The notes under the pieces are model-generated. The model was given only the letters and a program-made list of their open reading frames with translations, was not told where the DNA came from and ran no database searches. 60,346 bases of DNA from an uncultured Lachnospiraceae bacterium (lineage in GTDB: Bacteria; Bacillota; Clostridia; Lachnospirales; Lachnospiraceae), in NCBI GenBank assembly GCA_910584915.1, contig CAJUDM010000028.1, positions 1 to 60,346 on the forward strand, in the 5' to 3' direction. The translations under genes were made by a program, and so were the position numbers. Position 1 is the first letter of the stretch. Every line of letters begins with the position of its first letter. Positions 16,704-25,385 of the stretch are shown here, in pieces.

Positions 16704-18716
16704 TTAAAGCTCCTTCTCAAACGCCTCATATGGTATTGTGATCAAAAAAGAGCCCGCGGCATAGCAGTCGATATCGTAGGGCGCAAAATACAACGTATAA
16801 CCATCCTCGGAGAGGGAAAAGCGGGAGATATCCAGAAGCATTTCGGAATCAAAGTCCCACCCCGCCATTTTTTCCACATAGGGCGTTGCTGTATTCACAA
16901 TGGCGGCGGAGTTTCCGACAAAGTCCTCGAAGGAGAGGCGTTCGCCGGTCTGCCTGTCAAAGACATAGTAATCGGACCAGTAGTAGCCGTGCGCTGCATA
17001 GGCGTAATACTGATAATAATAACAGCAGAAAGAGATTGTATCGTCGTCCATATAATCCAGACTGGCGTGGAGGGAGAAATCATAGTTGGAAGCATAGTCG
17101 AAACTTTCATAGAAGTCGGGATCTTCTTCCAGTGCTTCCTGTTCGTCTCTGATCAGATCTTCTACATAGGATTCAAAGTCCGTATACACTTCTGTGAGAG
17201 TCCGGTTGATGGCTTTGTCGGCATCTGTCTGTTCTTCCAGAAACAGTTTCCGGATTGAAAAAGAGACGGAACTGCCTCCTTCGATCTGAGTTTCCTCATC
17301 CTTTTCTTCCGCATGGACAGAGGCGGGCGAGGCAGCCGGATAACGAAGGAAGCTTTCTATTTCCCGGGGATCGGCGTTTCCCTCGAGGGAGCGTCTCATC
17401 AGACGCTGGAACAAACTGTCACCAGCGTAGTAGTAGAGATGATCTCCCAGGATACAGCTGTTATTCCTGATCTGCGCGGCATAGCTGTCGTCATAGGACC
17501 GGAGAGAATCGGCGGCGAGGATGTCGACTGAGCCGTCCGGCAGAAGCCGCAAAATGTGAAACCGGTAAAGCGTTTCGCCGGAAGAATCCTCCTCCGGGAG
17601 ATCACAGCATAGGTAGAATCCCTGCTCAGATGCAGAGACAGTGAGATTATAGAGAGTCTCAGACAGCGTGTCATCCAGCTGAATTGTGGTTTTATCATCG
17701 AGGTTAAGCAGAGTGGCAGTATCGGCGTAGTAAGAATACAGGAAGACCAGATTTCCGGAAAAAGCGAAAGAGTCGGCGGCACAGATCATAAAACTTTCCC
17801 GTTTGCCGCTCGCGGGTTCCATGCGGTAGAGTACCTTGTTGGAATCCTGCACAAAGAGATAGCCATAGTTGCGCATGGCATAGGGGAAGGACGGAAAATC
17901 CTTGTCAAAGACCGGTGAGAAACGACGCGGCAGGGTGCCGTACAGGGTCTCGGATTCGTCAACCTCGCTGACACTGCCGTCATGTTCCAGGCGGTAGTAG
18001 AGATTGGCAGTCTTTGTGATGTAATCTCCATTTTCATACCCGGAGGTATAACTTATCAGGTAGAGAATATCGTCGTAGATATCGATGGAATAATCGTCAC
18101 CGAAACGAACCGTTCCGGCATTGACGATATCCCCCTGCAGGAGCGTCAGATCTTTTCCGTCTTTCCTCATGCGCCAGAGGGAAGTGTCCCTGTCATCCAG
18201 GGAATCATAGCCTGTCCTCTCCACAAAGTAGATATCATTTTTGTAAAAACAAAAACTCAGCGCGTGGGTGGATGGCGTCTGGTAGAGCAGGACGGTTTCC
18301 TCCGTCTCCTGATCGAAGCGGATCAGCTTGCCGTCATAGTAGCTGTAGAGGAAATTTCCGTCCCGCTGCATGGACTTCCCGGTATCGTCGATAAAGGGGG
18401 CGGTTTTGGGGAAGACATAGTCCGACTCTGCGGACGTCTCCTGCGGGAGCGCGTGGGAAAAAGGCGTGGGAGCATTCGCATCGCCCTCCGTATCTCCTGC
18501 GCCGGGAGTTTTTGTGCCGTTTTCCTCTGTGTTCGAGATATCCTTACCGGCTTCCTCATCGGTTTCTTCCGTGTCATACGCCGGAGGATCGGGTGCTTTC
18601 CTGCCGCAGCCTGCCAGCAGAAAAGCACAGAGGATCAGAAGGAGAGGAATCGGGAGATATCTGACGGCATGAACAGATTTTGTTTTATTTTGTTTTATAT
18701 CCAAGTGTTTTTTCAT
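16704..18716 (-). CDS. Lipoprotein with beta-propeller-like repeats and DUF3298/RsiV-like C-terminus (paralogue 2)
   Basis: At 670 residues this is the longest of the three paralogues. Its N-terminus is extended, with lipobox LAGC at Cys37, followed by an acidic Thr/Glu-rich linker. It shares IDDTGKSMQRDGNFLYSYYD, YAMRNYGYLFVQDSNKVLYRM and the C-terminal YYVFDRQTGERLSFEDF with its neighbours. The start lies 26 nt beyond paralogue 1, so the two are probably co-transcribed. A Tyr-rich stretch (CCYYYQYYAYAAHGYYW) precedes the C-terminal domain. It is presumably surface exposed. The ligand and role are not known. Confidence 0.78.
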   Translation of the reverse strand: MKKHLDIKQNKTKSVHAVRYLPIPLLLILCAFLLAGCGRKAPDPPAYDTEETDEEAGKDISNTEENGTKTPGAGDTEGDANAPTPFSHALPQETSAESDYVFPKTAPFIDDTGKSMQRDGNFLYSYYDGKLIRFDQETEETVLLYQTPSTHALSFCFYKNDIYFVERTGYDSLDDRDTSLWRMRKDGKDLTLLQGDIVNAGTVRFGDDYSIDIYDDILYLISYTSGYENGDYITKTANLYYRLEHDGSVSEVDESETLYGTLPRRFSPVFDKDFPSFPYAMRNYGYLFVQDSNKVLYRMEPASGKRESFMICAADSFAFSGNLVFLYSYYADTATLLNLDDKTTIQLDDTLSETLYNLTVSASEQGFYLCCDLPEEDSSGETLYRFHILRLLPDGSVDILAADSLRSYDDSYAAQIRNNSCILGDHLYYYAGDSLFQRLMRRSLEGNADPREIESFLRYPAASPASVHAEEKDEETQIEGGSSVSFSIRKLFLEEQTDADKAINRTLTEVYTDFESYVEDLIRDEQEALEEDPDFYESFDYASNYDFSLHASLDYMDDDTISFCCYYYQYYAYAAHGYYWSDYYVFDRQTGERLSFEDFVGNSAAIVNTATPYVEKMAGWDFDSEMLLDISRFSLSEDGYTLYFAPYDIDCYAAGSFLITIPYEAFEKEL

Positions 18717-18766
18717 ATCTAAATTTCTTCTTTCACAGAAAATATTTGCTGTTTTTCCGATATATG

Positions 18767-18795
18767 ATTATAACACAGAAAATTTTTGGTATAAA
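18767..18795 (-). promoter_or_regulatory. Possible minus-strand promoter for lipoprotein paralogues 2 and 1
   Basis: Read on the minus strand, TTTATA (18795-18790), a 17-nt spacer and TATAAT (18772-18767) lie about 50 nt before the start of paralogue 2. The -10 is perfect and the -35 matches at four of six positions. Confidence 0.5.
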
Positions 18796-18815
18796 TATGC
18801 TGCACAGTTAACATA

Positions 18816-20780
18816 TTACGATGTCTCCTCAAAAGCTTCGAAGGGGATCGTAATATAAAAGGAGTCCGAAAAAAATCCGTCGTCACAGTCCTCTCGGATC
18901 TCATCTCTGGCAAAGTACAGGGCATAACCGTCAACCGTGAGATAGAAGCGTTCCGGCTCCAGCACAATATCCGGGGAGACTTCCCATTCTGCCAATCTTT
19001 CCACATAGGGGAAGGCAATGTCGATAATATGTTCGGAACTTCCGGCAAAATCCTCAAAAGTAAGGCGTTTACCGGTGTGTCTGTCGAAGACATAGTATTC
19101 ATGCCAGCGGGAGCCTTTTGTCTCATATATAAAAAGATGAGAAAAAAAGCAGTCAAAGGAGATGGTATCGTCATCCATATAGTTACAGAAGATGGAAGAG
19201 GAAAGAACATCGTCGGGATGATAAGTATATTCTGTATACTCGGTGGTTTCCTCGTATTCCTTTTCACGCTGTATGGTATCGTCTATTTTTTCTTCAAAAC
19301 CTGCATAAATTTTTGAGAGAGCCCGGTTGATCGATCTGTCGGCATCGGTCTGTTCCCTTAAAAAGAGCTGTTTTACAGAATAGGAGACGGAGCTTTTCTT
19401 TCCGAGGTTTACTTCCCCCTCATATTTTTCTGTATACATGACGGAGGGGGAGGCGGTGAGGAGGGTTGTCCAACATGCGAGAGTCTGGATATCAGAATTA
19501 TTTCCGACAGGAATTCTGATCAGGGAATGCTCGGTTCCTTTTTCGGCAAAACAGTAAAAATGATCGTCGATGAGACAGACGGTCGGTCTGGTGTCCCAAT
19601 ACGGAGATTCCTCTTCAAGTGCAGGCTCAAATATATACGCAGATTCCTCTTTTGACGTTGCCCGGATTTCCGCGTGAAGTGTCTCAGAGGAACCGTCCGG
19701 CAGAATACAGCGGGCAAAGAGACAGGGAATTTCATTCCCGGAATCGGGATCTTTTTTATAGTTTACGTCACAGTGAAAAAGCTTATCTCCGGAGGAGAAA
19801 ATATTGTCGCAGACGCCCTCGGTCAAAAGGTGGTCCGTGGGGATTTCACTTTTGTCAGACAAATTTAAAAGTGTATGGTTTTCGTTTTTGTATTCCAGAT
19901 AGATCATATTGTGAAAAAAGGCAAAATTTCTGACAGACTCAATGTCGATTTCGAGGTTTTCCATTGCGCCGCTCACGGGATCCATGCGGTACAGCGCTTT
20001 GTCCGTATCCTGTATGAACATATAGCCGTAATTGCGCATGGCATATACAGGAGACGGGATCCCGGAACGATAGCTGGGAGAAAACTCCGGCGGAATTTTG
20101 CCGAAAAGAGTATCTTCTTTTTTGATTTCCCTGACAGAACCATCGCTTTCCAGCTTGAAACAAACGTCGCAATTATTATATTTCATAAGATAGATAATAT
20201 CCTCATAGATATCAATCTCATATATATTTCCCTGATGTTTTTCCTTATACCAGTGTAAGTAGGGGGAATAGGCGTTTGTGATGTCATCCCGCAGAAGAGT
20301 CAGATTTTTTCCGTTTTTCTGTATGCGGTAAAGGGAAGTGTCCCTGCAATCCAGAGAATCGTAATTCTTTCTCTCCACAAAATAGACGGCATCCCCCCAA
20401 AGGCAGAAACAAAGCTGGTGGGCGGAACCCGTCTCATACAACAGAGTGGTTTCCCCGGTCTCCGTGTGAGTGCGCATAAGCCTTCCGTCACAGTAACTGT
20501 AGAGATATTCTCCGTCTCTCTGCATGGACTTCCCAGTGTCATCGATGTAGAGGGCGGCTTTCGGAAAGACATAATTTTCCTCTGCGGACGTATCCTGCGG
20601 GAACGTATGAGAAAAAGGTGCGGAACTTTTATCGTCAGTTTCTTTCTCATCAGAATTGTCGGTTCCCTCCGTGTCATATGCCGGAGAATCGGGCGCTTTC
20701 CTGCCGCATCCTGTCAACAGCAATGCAGGCGAAACCGCTAAAGTGATACTTAAAAATACCATAAAAATACGGTTTTTCAT
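18816..20780 (-). CDS. Lipoprotein with beta-propeller-like repeats and DUF3298/RsiV-like C-terminus (paralogue 3)
   Basis: This 654-residue protein has lipobox LLTGC (Cys25) and the same domain plan as the other two paralogues. Shared marks are IDDTGKSMQRDGEYLYSY, YAMRNYGYMFIQDTDKALYRMDP and the C-terminal YYVFDRHTGKRLTFEDFAG. The start at 20780 (MKNRIF) gives a clean signal peptide. An ATG four codons earlier (20792) is possible but sits directly against the ribosome site. The gene is divergent from the CarD-family gene at 20996. The shared C-terminal domain resembles that of RsiV, the lysozyme-sensing anti-sigma factor, so extracellular ligand binding is a reasonable guess. Confidence 0.78.
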   Translation of the reverse strand: MKNRIFMVFLSITLAVSPALLLTGCGRKAPDSPAYDTEGTDNSDEKETDDKSSAPFSHTFPQDTSAEENYVFPKAALYIDDTGKSMQRDGEYLYSYCDGRLMRTHTETGETTLLYETGSAHQLCFCLWGDAVYFVERKNYDSLDCRDTSLYRIQKNGKNLTLLRDDITNAYSPYLHWYKEKHQGNIYEIDIYEDIIYLMKYNNCDVCFKLESDGSVREIKKEDTLFGKIPPEFSPSYRSGIPSPVYAMRNYGYMFIQDTDKALYRMDPVSGAMENLEIDIESVRNFAFFHNMIYLEYKNENHTLLNLSDKSEIPTDHLLTEGVCDNIFSSGDKLFHCDVNYKKDPDSGNEIPCLFARCILPDGSSETLHAEIRATSKEESAYIFEPALEEESPYWDTRPTVCLIDDHFYCFAEKGTEHSLIRIPVGNNSDIQTLACWTTLLTASPSVMYTEKYEGEVNLGKKSSVSYSVKQLFLREQTDADRSINRALSKIYAGFEEKIDDTIQREKEYEETTEYTEYTYHPDDVLSSSIFCNYMDDDTISFDCFFSHLFIYETKGSRWHEYYVFDRHTGKRLTFEDFAGSSEHIIDIAFPYVERLAEWEVSPDIVLEPERFYLTVDGYALYFARDEIREDCDDGFFSDSFYITIPFEAFEETS

Positions 20781-20834
20781 AACAAATCTCATCTTTCTCG
20801 CACAATTGCGTTAAAGTTTACAGAATATTTTTAA

Positions 20835-20870
20835 TAATATTTCACAAAAACGGGATTTTTTGAAATATTA
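20835..20870. promoter_or_regulatory. Inverted repeat in the lipoprotein/carD divergent region
   Basis: TAATATTTC (20835-20843) and GAAATATTA (20862-20870) form a perfect 9-bp inverted repeat centred between the divergent genes and ending 2 nt before the -35 of the carD-side promoter. It may be an operator. Confidence 0.4.
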
Positions 20871-20872
20871 GC

Positions 20873-20901
20873 TTACAAAATAGCTAAAAATCTGTTAAAA
20901 T
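20873..20901 (+). promoter_or_regulatory. Probable promoter of the CarD-family gene
   Basis: TTACAA (20873-20878), 17 nt, TAAAAT (20896-20901). The -10 is good and the -35 weak. It leaves a leader of about 85 nt before ATG 20996. Confidence 0.5.
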
Positions 20902-20938
20902 AAATATAACAGAACTGGAAGGCGGTGACAATCAAATT

Positions 20939-20971
20939 CGTCCACTTTCGCGGAAAGAGGGACGGGTTTTT
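20939..20971 (+). terminator. Leader terminator (possible attenuator) upstream of the CarD-family gene
   Basis: CGTCC (20939-20943) pairs with GGACG (20960-20964), and CTTTC (20945-20949) pairs with GAAAG (20953-20957), with a GCG loop. GG and TTTTT (20967-20971) follow. The hairpin lies inside the presumed leader, 25 nt before the start codon, so it could attenuate carD transcription. Confidence 0.55.
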
Positions 20972-20995
20972 CTCTGATGGGGGAAAGGCGAAAAA

Positions 20996-21511
20996 ATGTT
21001 TAAAGTGGGTGATTATGTTGTTTACGGGAATAGCGGGGTGTGCAGAATAGAGGAGATAGGTCCGCTGTCGATCGGCAGCAAGGATAAGGATTATTACACG
21101 TTAGTTCCCGTGTACGGGCGGAACAGCAGACTCTATACAGTGGTGGACAGCGACAAGGTGGTGATCAGGCCGATCATGACGAGGCAGGAGAGCGATGCAC
21201 TGATCGATGAGATGGAAAATATCGATATCCTGCGGATCGGTGATGAGAAGAACCGGGAAGAGATCTATAAGGAGAAGATGAGAAGCTGCGACTGCAAGGC
21301 GTGGGTGCAGATGATTAAGACGCTCTATCTGCGGAAGATGGATAGACAGGCAAAGGGAAAGAAAGTGACCAGCAGCGATGAGCGGTATCTGAGTATGGCA
21401 CAGGACAACCTGTACGGGGAACTGGCTTTTTCCCTGCAGATGCCAAAAGAGAAGGTGGGGGAGTTTATCAGCGAGAGGATCAGGGAAAAGCGGACGGCGC
21501 TCAGTGTTTAA
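20996..21511 (+). CDS. CarD/CdnL-family RNA polymerase-binding regulator
   Basis: This 171-residue protein begins with the CarD/TRCF RNA-polymerase-interaction fold (FKVGDYVVYGNSGVCRIEEI, YYTLVPVYGRNSRLYTVVD). A helical C-terminal part follows, matching CdnL-type proteins. These factors bind the RNA polymerase beta subunit and stabilise open complexes at rRNA and other promoters. Here it is a single-gene unit divergent from the lipoprotein cluster. Its 3' side runs into the 79-bp tandem repeat. The ribosome site is GGGGGAAAGG. Confidence 0.9.
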   Translation: MFKVGDYVVYGNSGVCRIEEIGPLSIGSKDKDYYTLVPVYGRNSRLYTVVDSDKVVIRPIMTRQESDALIDEMENIDILRIGDEKNREEIYKEKMRSCDCKAWVQMIKTLYLRKMDRQAKGKKVTSSDERYLSMAQDNLYGELAFSLQMPKEKVGEFISERIREKRTALSV

Positions 21512-21522
21512 AAGGGGTGTCG

Positions 21523-21731
21523 GCGCCGAGCGAAGCGAGTGTGCATCGCGAAGCGTACCATGTCGGCAGACATAGCATGATGTCGACAGAAAGGAGAGCC
21601 AGCGCCGAGCGAAGCGAGTGTGCCTCGCGAAGCGTACCATGTCGGCAGACATAGCATGATGTCGACAGAAAGGAGAGCCAGCGCCGAGCGAAGCGAGTGT
21701 GCCTCGCGAAGCGTACCATGTCGGCAGACAT
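21523..21731 (+). repeat. 79-bp tandem repeat, about 2.6 copies
   Basis: Units begin with GCGCCGAGCGAAGCGAGTG at 21523, 21602 and 21681, a period of exactly 79. Copies 1 and 2 differ at few bases. Copy 3 runs to GCAGACAT and is then replaced by unique sequence containing TATAAT (21734-21739), probably the -10 of the next gene. Each unit can form small hairpins such as GCGAG/CTCGC. The open frames on the minus strand here are repeat artefacts. Confidence 0.9.
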
Positions 21732-21786
21732 GGTATAATGAGAAAGACAGACGCATAGACTGGTAAAAAATCGCAGGGGAAAAGAG

Positions 21787-22929
21787 ATGGATTATTTTGA
21801 CTGGTATGCGGCTTATCTGCACAGGACCTGCCCGGTGGCGGACGCGCATCTGGATCTTGTCACAGAAGTCTACAGGAGGCGGAAAAAGGGCGAAAGGGGC
21901 GTTTTAAATACATATTACAGGGAAGAGTTTCAAAAAGGCGGTGTAAATCTGGTGGTTGCATCGCTTTTTTTGGGCGGGGACGAGCTGAATGATTGTATGG
22001 AAGAGGGTATTTTCCCGGGAGGATCCCTGTTAAAGAAGTCACTGGAGATGTTATCGGCTTTTTATGAGGACCTGGAAGAGACAAAGGGGCGGATGCAGCT
22101 TGTGACGGACAGGGATTCCCTGCTCAGGATCACCGCGAAGAGAGGGTTTTCCAGGCAGTACAAAGTGGGTATCGTGCTGTATCTGGAGGGGCTCGATATG
22201 CTGGAGGGGGAGCCGGAACTTCTGCGCTGCTTTTATGCGATGGGAGTGCGGGGGGCTGCACTGACATGGAACCGCAGGCGGGAGATCGTCAATGTTCTGG
22301 CAGAGGGATGCGGAGGAAATGTCACAATATCCGGAGAGAGGAAAGAAAGCGGGGAGAAGAGGGATCAGGCGATTACTGATAAAGGCGTACAGGCATTGTT
22401 TCTGATGGAAAAACTGGGGATTTTTGTGGACAGCAGCCATTTGAGCAGAGAGGCGGCGTGGCTTTTGCCTTCCTTCACCAAAAAGCCATATGCCGCTACG
22501 CATTCCAACAGTGCGGCTCTTGTTTCACATCAGAGAAATCTGACGGACGGGGAGATAGAAGAGATCGCGGGACGGGGCGGTGTGATCGGAGTCAATGCCT
22601 ATCGAAAATTCTGCGGCTGTTTCTCGAAAGATGATGCCGGCATGGCGCTGGATACCTGCGGATACAGGTCAGCTGATGTCACAGGCGGGGAAAAGGAGAA
22701 CTGTGAGGCGGGTATTGACGCGCTCTGCGACCATACAGCCTATCTGATAAAAAAAGCGGGCGAGGATCATGTGGGATTCGGACTGGATTTTGGGGAGGAT
22801 ACGGTCCTTTCCGGTTACGCGGAACTGCCTAAGGTGACGGCGGCGCTGCTGCGAAGAGGATTTTCCGTGGAGACGATGAAAAAAGTACTTGGAGGGAACT
22901 GGATCTGCTTTCTGTCAGAGATCCTGTAA
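21787..22929 (+). CDS. Membrane dipeptidase family protein (peptidase M19)
   Basis: This 380-residue protein has the M19 metal-binding pattern: DAHLDL near the start (HxD), YLEGLD with the bridging Glu, then SSHLS, THSNSAAL (metal His) and VGFGLDFGED. M19 enzymes are zinc-dependent TIM-barrel hydrolases of dipeptides, often with broad or D-residue specificity. No signal peptide is visible, so it is probably cytoplasmic. It stands alone between the 79-bp repeat and the sigma-factor gene. The ribosome site is AGGGGAAAAG. Confidence 0.9.
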   Translation: MDYFDWYAAYLHRTCPVADAHLDLVTEVYRRRKKGERGVLNTYYREEFQKGGVNLVVASLFLGGDELNDCMEEGIFPGGSLLKKSLEMLSAFYEDLEETKGRMQLVTDRDSLLRITAKRGFSRQYKVGIVLYLEGLDMLEGEPELLRCFYAMGVRGAALTWNRRREIVNVLAEGCGGNVTISGERKESGEKRDQAITDKGVQALFLMEKLGIFVDSSHLSREAAWLLPSFTKKPYAATHSNSAALVSHQRNLTDGEIEEIAGRGGVIGVNAYRKFCGCFSKDDAGMALDTCGYRSADVTGGEKENCEAGIDALCDHTAYLIKKAGEDHVGFGLDFGEDTVLSGYAELPKVTAALLRRGFSVETMKKVLGGNWICFLSEIL

Positions 22930-23008
22930 AAATTTTAATTTTTTTTGAGAAAGATGCGATAAAACGATCTTCTTCTGTATTAACTATAGGAAGGGGGCAG
23001 AATCTATT

Positions 23009-23578
23009 ATGCTTGACATGACATCAATGGAAAAACTGAGAGCGGACTGCAATCCGGATGCAGTGGAACAGTGTCTTTTCGGGATCGAAAGACAGGAACC
23101 TGGGGCGCTTGAGGAATTTTATTACAGAACGAGTGCGTCAGTGTACGGTTTTGCCCTGTCTGTTTTGAAGAACACACAGGATGCGGAAGATATCATGCAT
23201 GACTTTTATGTGCTGGTGTGGTCGGCGGCGGGAAAGTACCGCTCTGACGGAAAACCTATGGCGTGGGTGCTGACGGTCACCAGAAACCTGTGCCTGCAGA
23301 AACTGCGGGAATACAGAAAAAAGTCTGATATCCCACAGGAGGACTGGGAAAGCTATATAAGCGGCAATGGGAATATGTCCGCCGAAGATAAGATGATCCT
23401 GTCCGAATGTCTTATAAGATTATCTGACGAGGAGAGACAGATCGTTATGCTTCATACCGTGTCGGGGTTTAAACACCGGGAGATTGCAAGATTACTGGAG
23501 CTGCCCCTGTCCACAGTTCTTTCAAAATATAACAGAGCACTGAAAAAACTACGAAAAATTTACGGAGGAGAGCAATGA
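23009..23578 (+). CDS. ECF-type RNA polymerase sigma factor
   Basis: This 189-residue sigma factor has region 2 (FYYRTSASVYGFALSVLKNTQDAEDIMHDFYVLVW, then YRSDGKPMAWVLTVTRNLCL) and region 4 (SDEERQIVMLHTVSGFKHREIARLLELPLSTVLSKYNRALKKL). Its stop codon overlaps the start of the RsgI-like gene (ATGA at 23575-23578), the usual arrangement of a sigma factor with its membrane anti-sigma factor. The ATG has AAGGGGG at an 11-nt spacing, slightly long. The target promoter is not obvious by eye. Confidence 0.92.
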   Translation: MLDMTSMEKLRADCNPDAVEQCLFGIERQEPGALEEFYYRTSASVYGFALSVLKNTQDAEDIMHDFYVLVWSAAGKYRSDGKPMAWVLTVTRNLCLQKLREYRKKSDIPQEDWESYISGNGNMSAEDKMILSECLIRLSDEERQIVMLHTVSGFKHREIARLLELPLSTVLSKYNRALKKLRKIYGGEQ

Positions 23579-25248
23579 GGATAAAAGAGGCTGAGGGAAG
23601 TGCGAAGATAAAACAGGCATATGCGAATGCCGTTCCTGATATCTGCGGTGTGATCCTCTCTGAATGTAAACAGGAGAAAGGGAAGGTGATCGTAATGGCA
23701 GAGGAAAAGAAAACGAAAGGTACCATGAAGTATATCATGGCGGCGGCAGGCCTGATCCTGGTGTTAGGCGCGGGGGCGCTGTCTGCGAACGTCTACCGCT
23801 TGAATTATGCGGTGTCGTCCACCGTATCTCTGGATGTGAATCCGAGCATTCAGATCATGGTGAATGAAAAGGAACAGGTGCTGGATGTAAAGGCTTTAAA
23901 TGAAGACGGAGAGACTGTGATCGGAGATATGGATTTTAAGGGAAGCGATATCGAGGTGACGATGAATGCGCTGATCGGTTCGATGCTGCGGAACGGATAT
24001 CTGAATGAACTGGCAAACTCTATTTTGATCAGCGTGGATAACAGTGATCCCCTAAAGGGGGAAGAACTGCAGGCGAGGCTGGCGGAGAAGGTGAATGAAC
24101 TGATGGAGGCTGACGGATTTTTTGGGGCGGTGCTCGGACAGACGATCACGGAAGACAGCGATCTGCGGCAGCTGGCGGATCAGTATGGTATCACGCAGGG
24201 CAAGGCGCAGCTGATCAGACAGATCCTGGACAGTACGACAGGGCATACCTTTGAGGAACTGGCGCCGCTCACGATCAACGAACTGAACCTGATCATTTCC
24301 ACAGGGACGTCAGCAGTGGAAAAGGTCTCTTCTCTCGGCAGCGCCAGCGAAAAGGCCTATATCGGTGAGGAGAAGGCGAAGGAGGCGGCTTTCGCCCATG
24401 CGGGAGTCTCCGGGCAGGACATCACCTTTTATGAGATGGATATGGATCTGGAAAAAGGCGTGATGGTTTATGAGATAGAGTTTAAATGCGGCGGCTTTGA
24501 ATATGAGTATGATATTGATGCACAGACCGGAGATATCATAAAAAACAAAAAAGAGATCGATGATGATATGCCGGCAGGTTCACAGGTGTCTTCACCGGGA
24601 GGCAATATGCCGGCTGCAGGGACGAATCCCCCCGGTTCAGGGACGCAGGTACCGGACAGCGGCACGGCGGCTGTACCTCCCGCGCAGCAGAACAGCGGGG
24701 GAAATGCGGGCGGCAACAGTGGAGCCTCCGCACCTTCTGCAGGTGGAAATTCAGGCAGCGGGGGTACATCCGGGACCATTACGTTGGAACAGGCGAAGGA
24801 GATCGCGTTGAATCATGCGGGACAGAGTGCATCCGCAGTATATTTTGATAAACTGGAACTTGACCATGATCACGGAATGCAGAAATATGAGATCGAGTTT
24901 ATCGTGGGCAATACAGAATATGAGTATGAGATCGATGCGGTGACCGGTGCGATCCTGGAATATGACTGGGGCCACGATGATGGCCACGGGCATGGACATA
25001 TGGCGGGAGGAACAGGAAACAGCACAGGCGCTGATTCCGGGACTGTCACATCGGAGCAGGCGAAGCAGATCGCGTTAAACCATGCAGGACAGAGTGCATC
25101 TAATGTATATTTTGACAAGGTGGAATTGGATTATGACGACGGGATGCAGATATACGAGATCGAGTTTGTCAGTGGCAATATGGAGTATGAGTATGAGATC
25201 GATGCGGTGACAGGTATGATCTTAGAGTATGACTGGGATCAGGACTGA
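23575..25248 (+). CDS. Membrane anti-sigma factor, RsgI-like with three PepSY domains
   Basis: This 557-residue protein has about 50 cytoplasmic residues and one membrane helix (52-72). An RsgI-like extracellular domain follows (VSLDVNPSIQIMVN, VLDVKALNEDGE). Three PepSY-like units end in EYDIDAQTGDII, EYEIDAVTGAILEYD and EYEIDAVTGMILEYD. A Pro/Gly/Ser-rich linker of about 70 residues separates units 1 and 2. A His/Asp-rich linker (HDDGHGHGHM) separates units 2 and 3. It should hold the upstream sigma factor inactive until an envelope signal arrives. PepSY domains are often protease-inhibitor-like. Confidence 0.88.
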   Translation: MRIKEAEGSAKIKQAYANAVPDICGVILSECKQEKGKVIVMAEEKKTKGTMKYIMAAAGLILVLGAGALSANVYRLNYAVSSTVSLDVNPSIQIMVNEKEQVLDVKALNEDGETVIGDMDFKGSDIEVTMNALIGSMLRNGYLNELANSILISVDNSDPLKGEELQARLAEKVNELMEADGFFGAVLGQTITEDSDLRQLADQYGITQGKAQLIRQILDSTTGHTFEELAPLTINELNLIISTGTSAVEKVSSLGSASEKAYIGEEKAKEAAFAHAGVSGQDITFYEMDMDLEKGVMVYEIEFKCGGFEYEYDIDAQTGDIIKNKKEIDDDMPAGSQVSSPGGNMPAAGTNPPGSGTQVPDSGTAAVPPAQQNSGGNAGGNSGASAPSAGGNSGSGGTSGTITLEQAKEIALNHAGQSASAVYFDKLELDHDHGMQKYEIEFIVGNTEYEYEIDAVTGAILEYDWGHDDGHGHGHMAGGTGNSTGADSGTVTSEQAKQIALNHAGQSASNVYFDKVELDYDDGMQIYEIEFVSGNMEYEYEIDAVTGMILEYDWDQD

Positions 25249-25336
25249 ACTTTTGGGCGAAAAGCCGGAGCTGGCGTTTTGAGGTATGTCGAGAGATGGC
25301 TTGACGACAGATCCTGTCCATAGGACTATGAGATAT

Positions 25337-25385
25337 AAAATTTACAGCAGTTCACATCTGGCAGAACTGCTGTAAATTTTTGTGA
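25337..25385 (+). terminator. Strong terminator after the sigma/anti-sigma operon
   Basis: AAAATTTACAGCAGTTC (25337-25353) and GAACTGCTGTAAATTTT (25364-25380) are perfect 17-bp arms with a 10-nt loop, ending in a T-tract. The bases between 25249 and 25336 show nothing recognisable. Confidence 0.85.

Noticed and set aside
21523..21731. CRISPR array
   Set aside because: The repeats are contiguous 79-bp units without unique spacers, and no cas genes are nearby.
21101..21849. Minus-strand ORFs with repeated protein sequence (MSADMVRFARH type)
   Set aside because: They are translations of the 79-bp tandem repeat and the antisense of carD. They have no ribosome sites.
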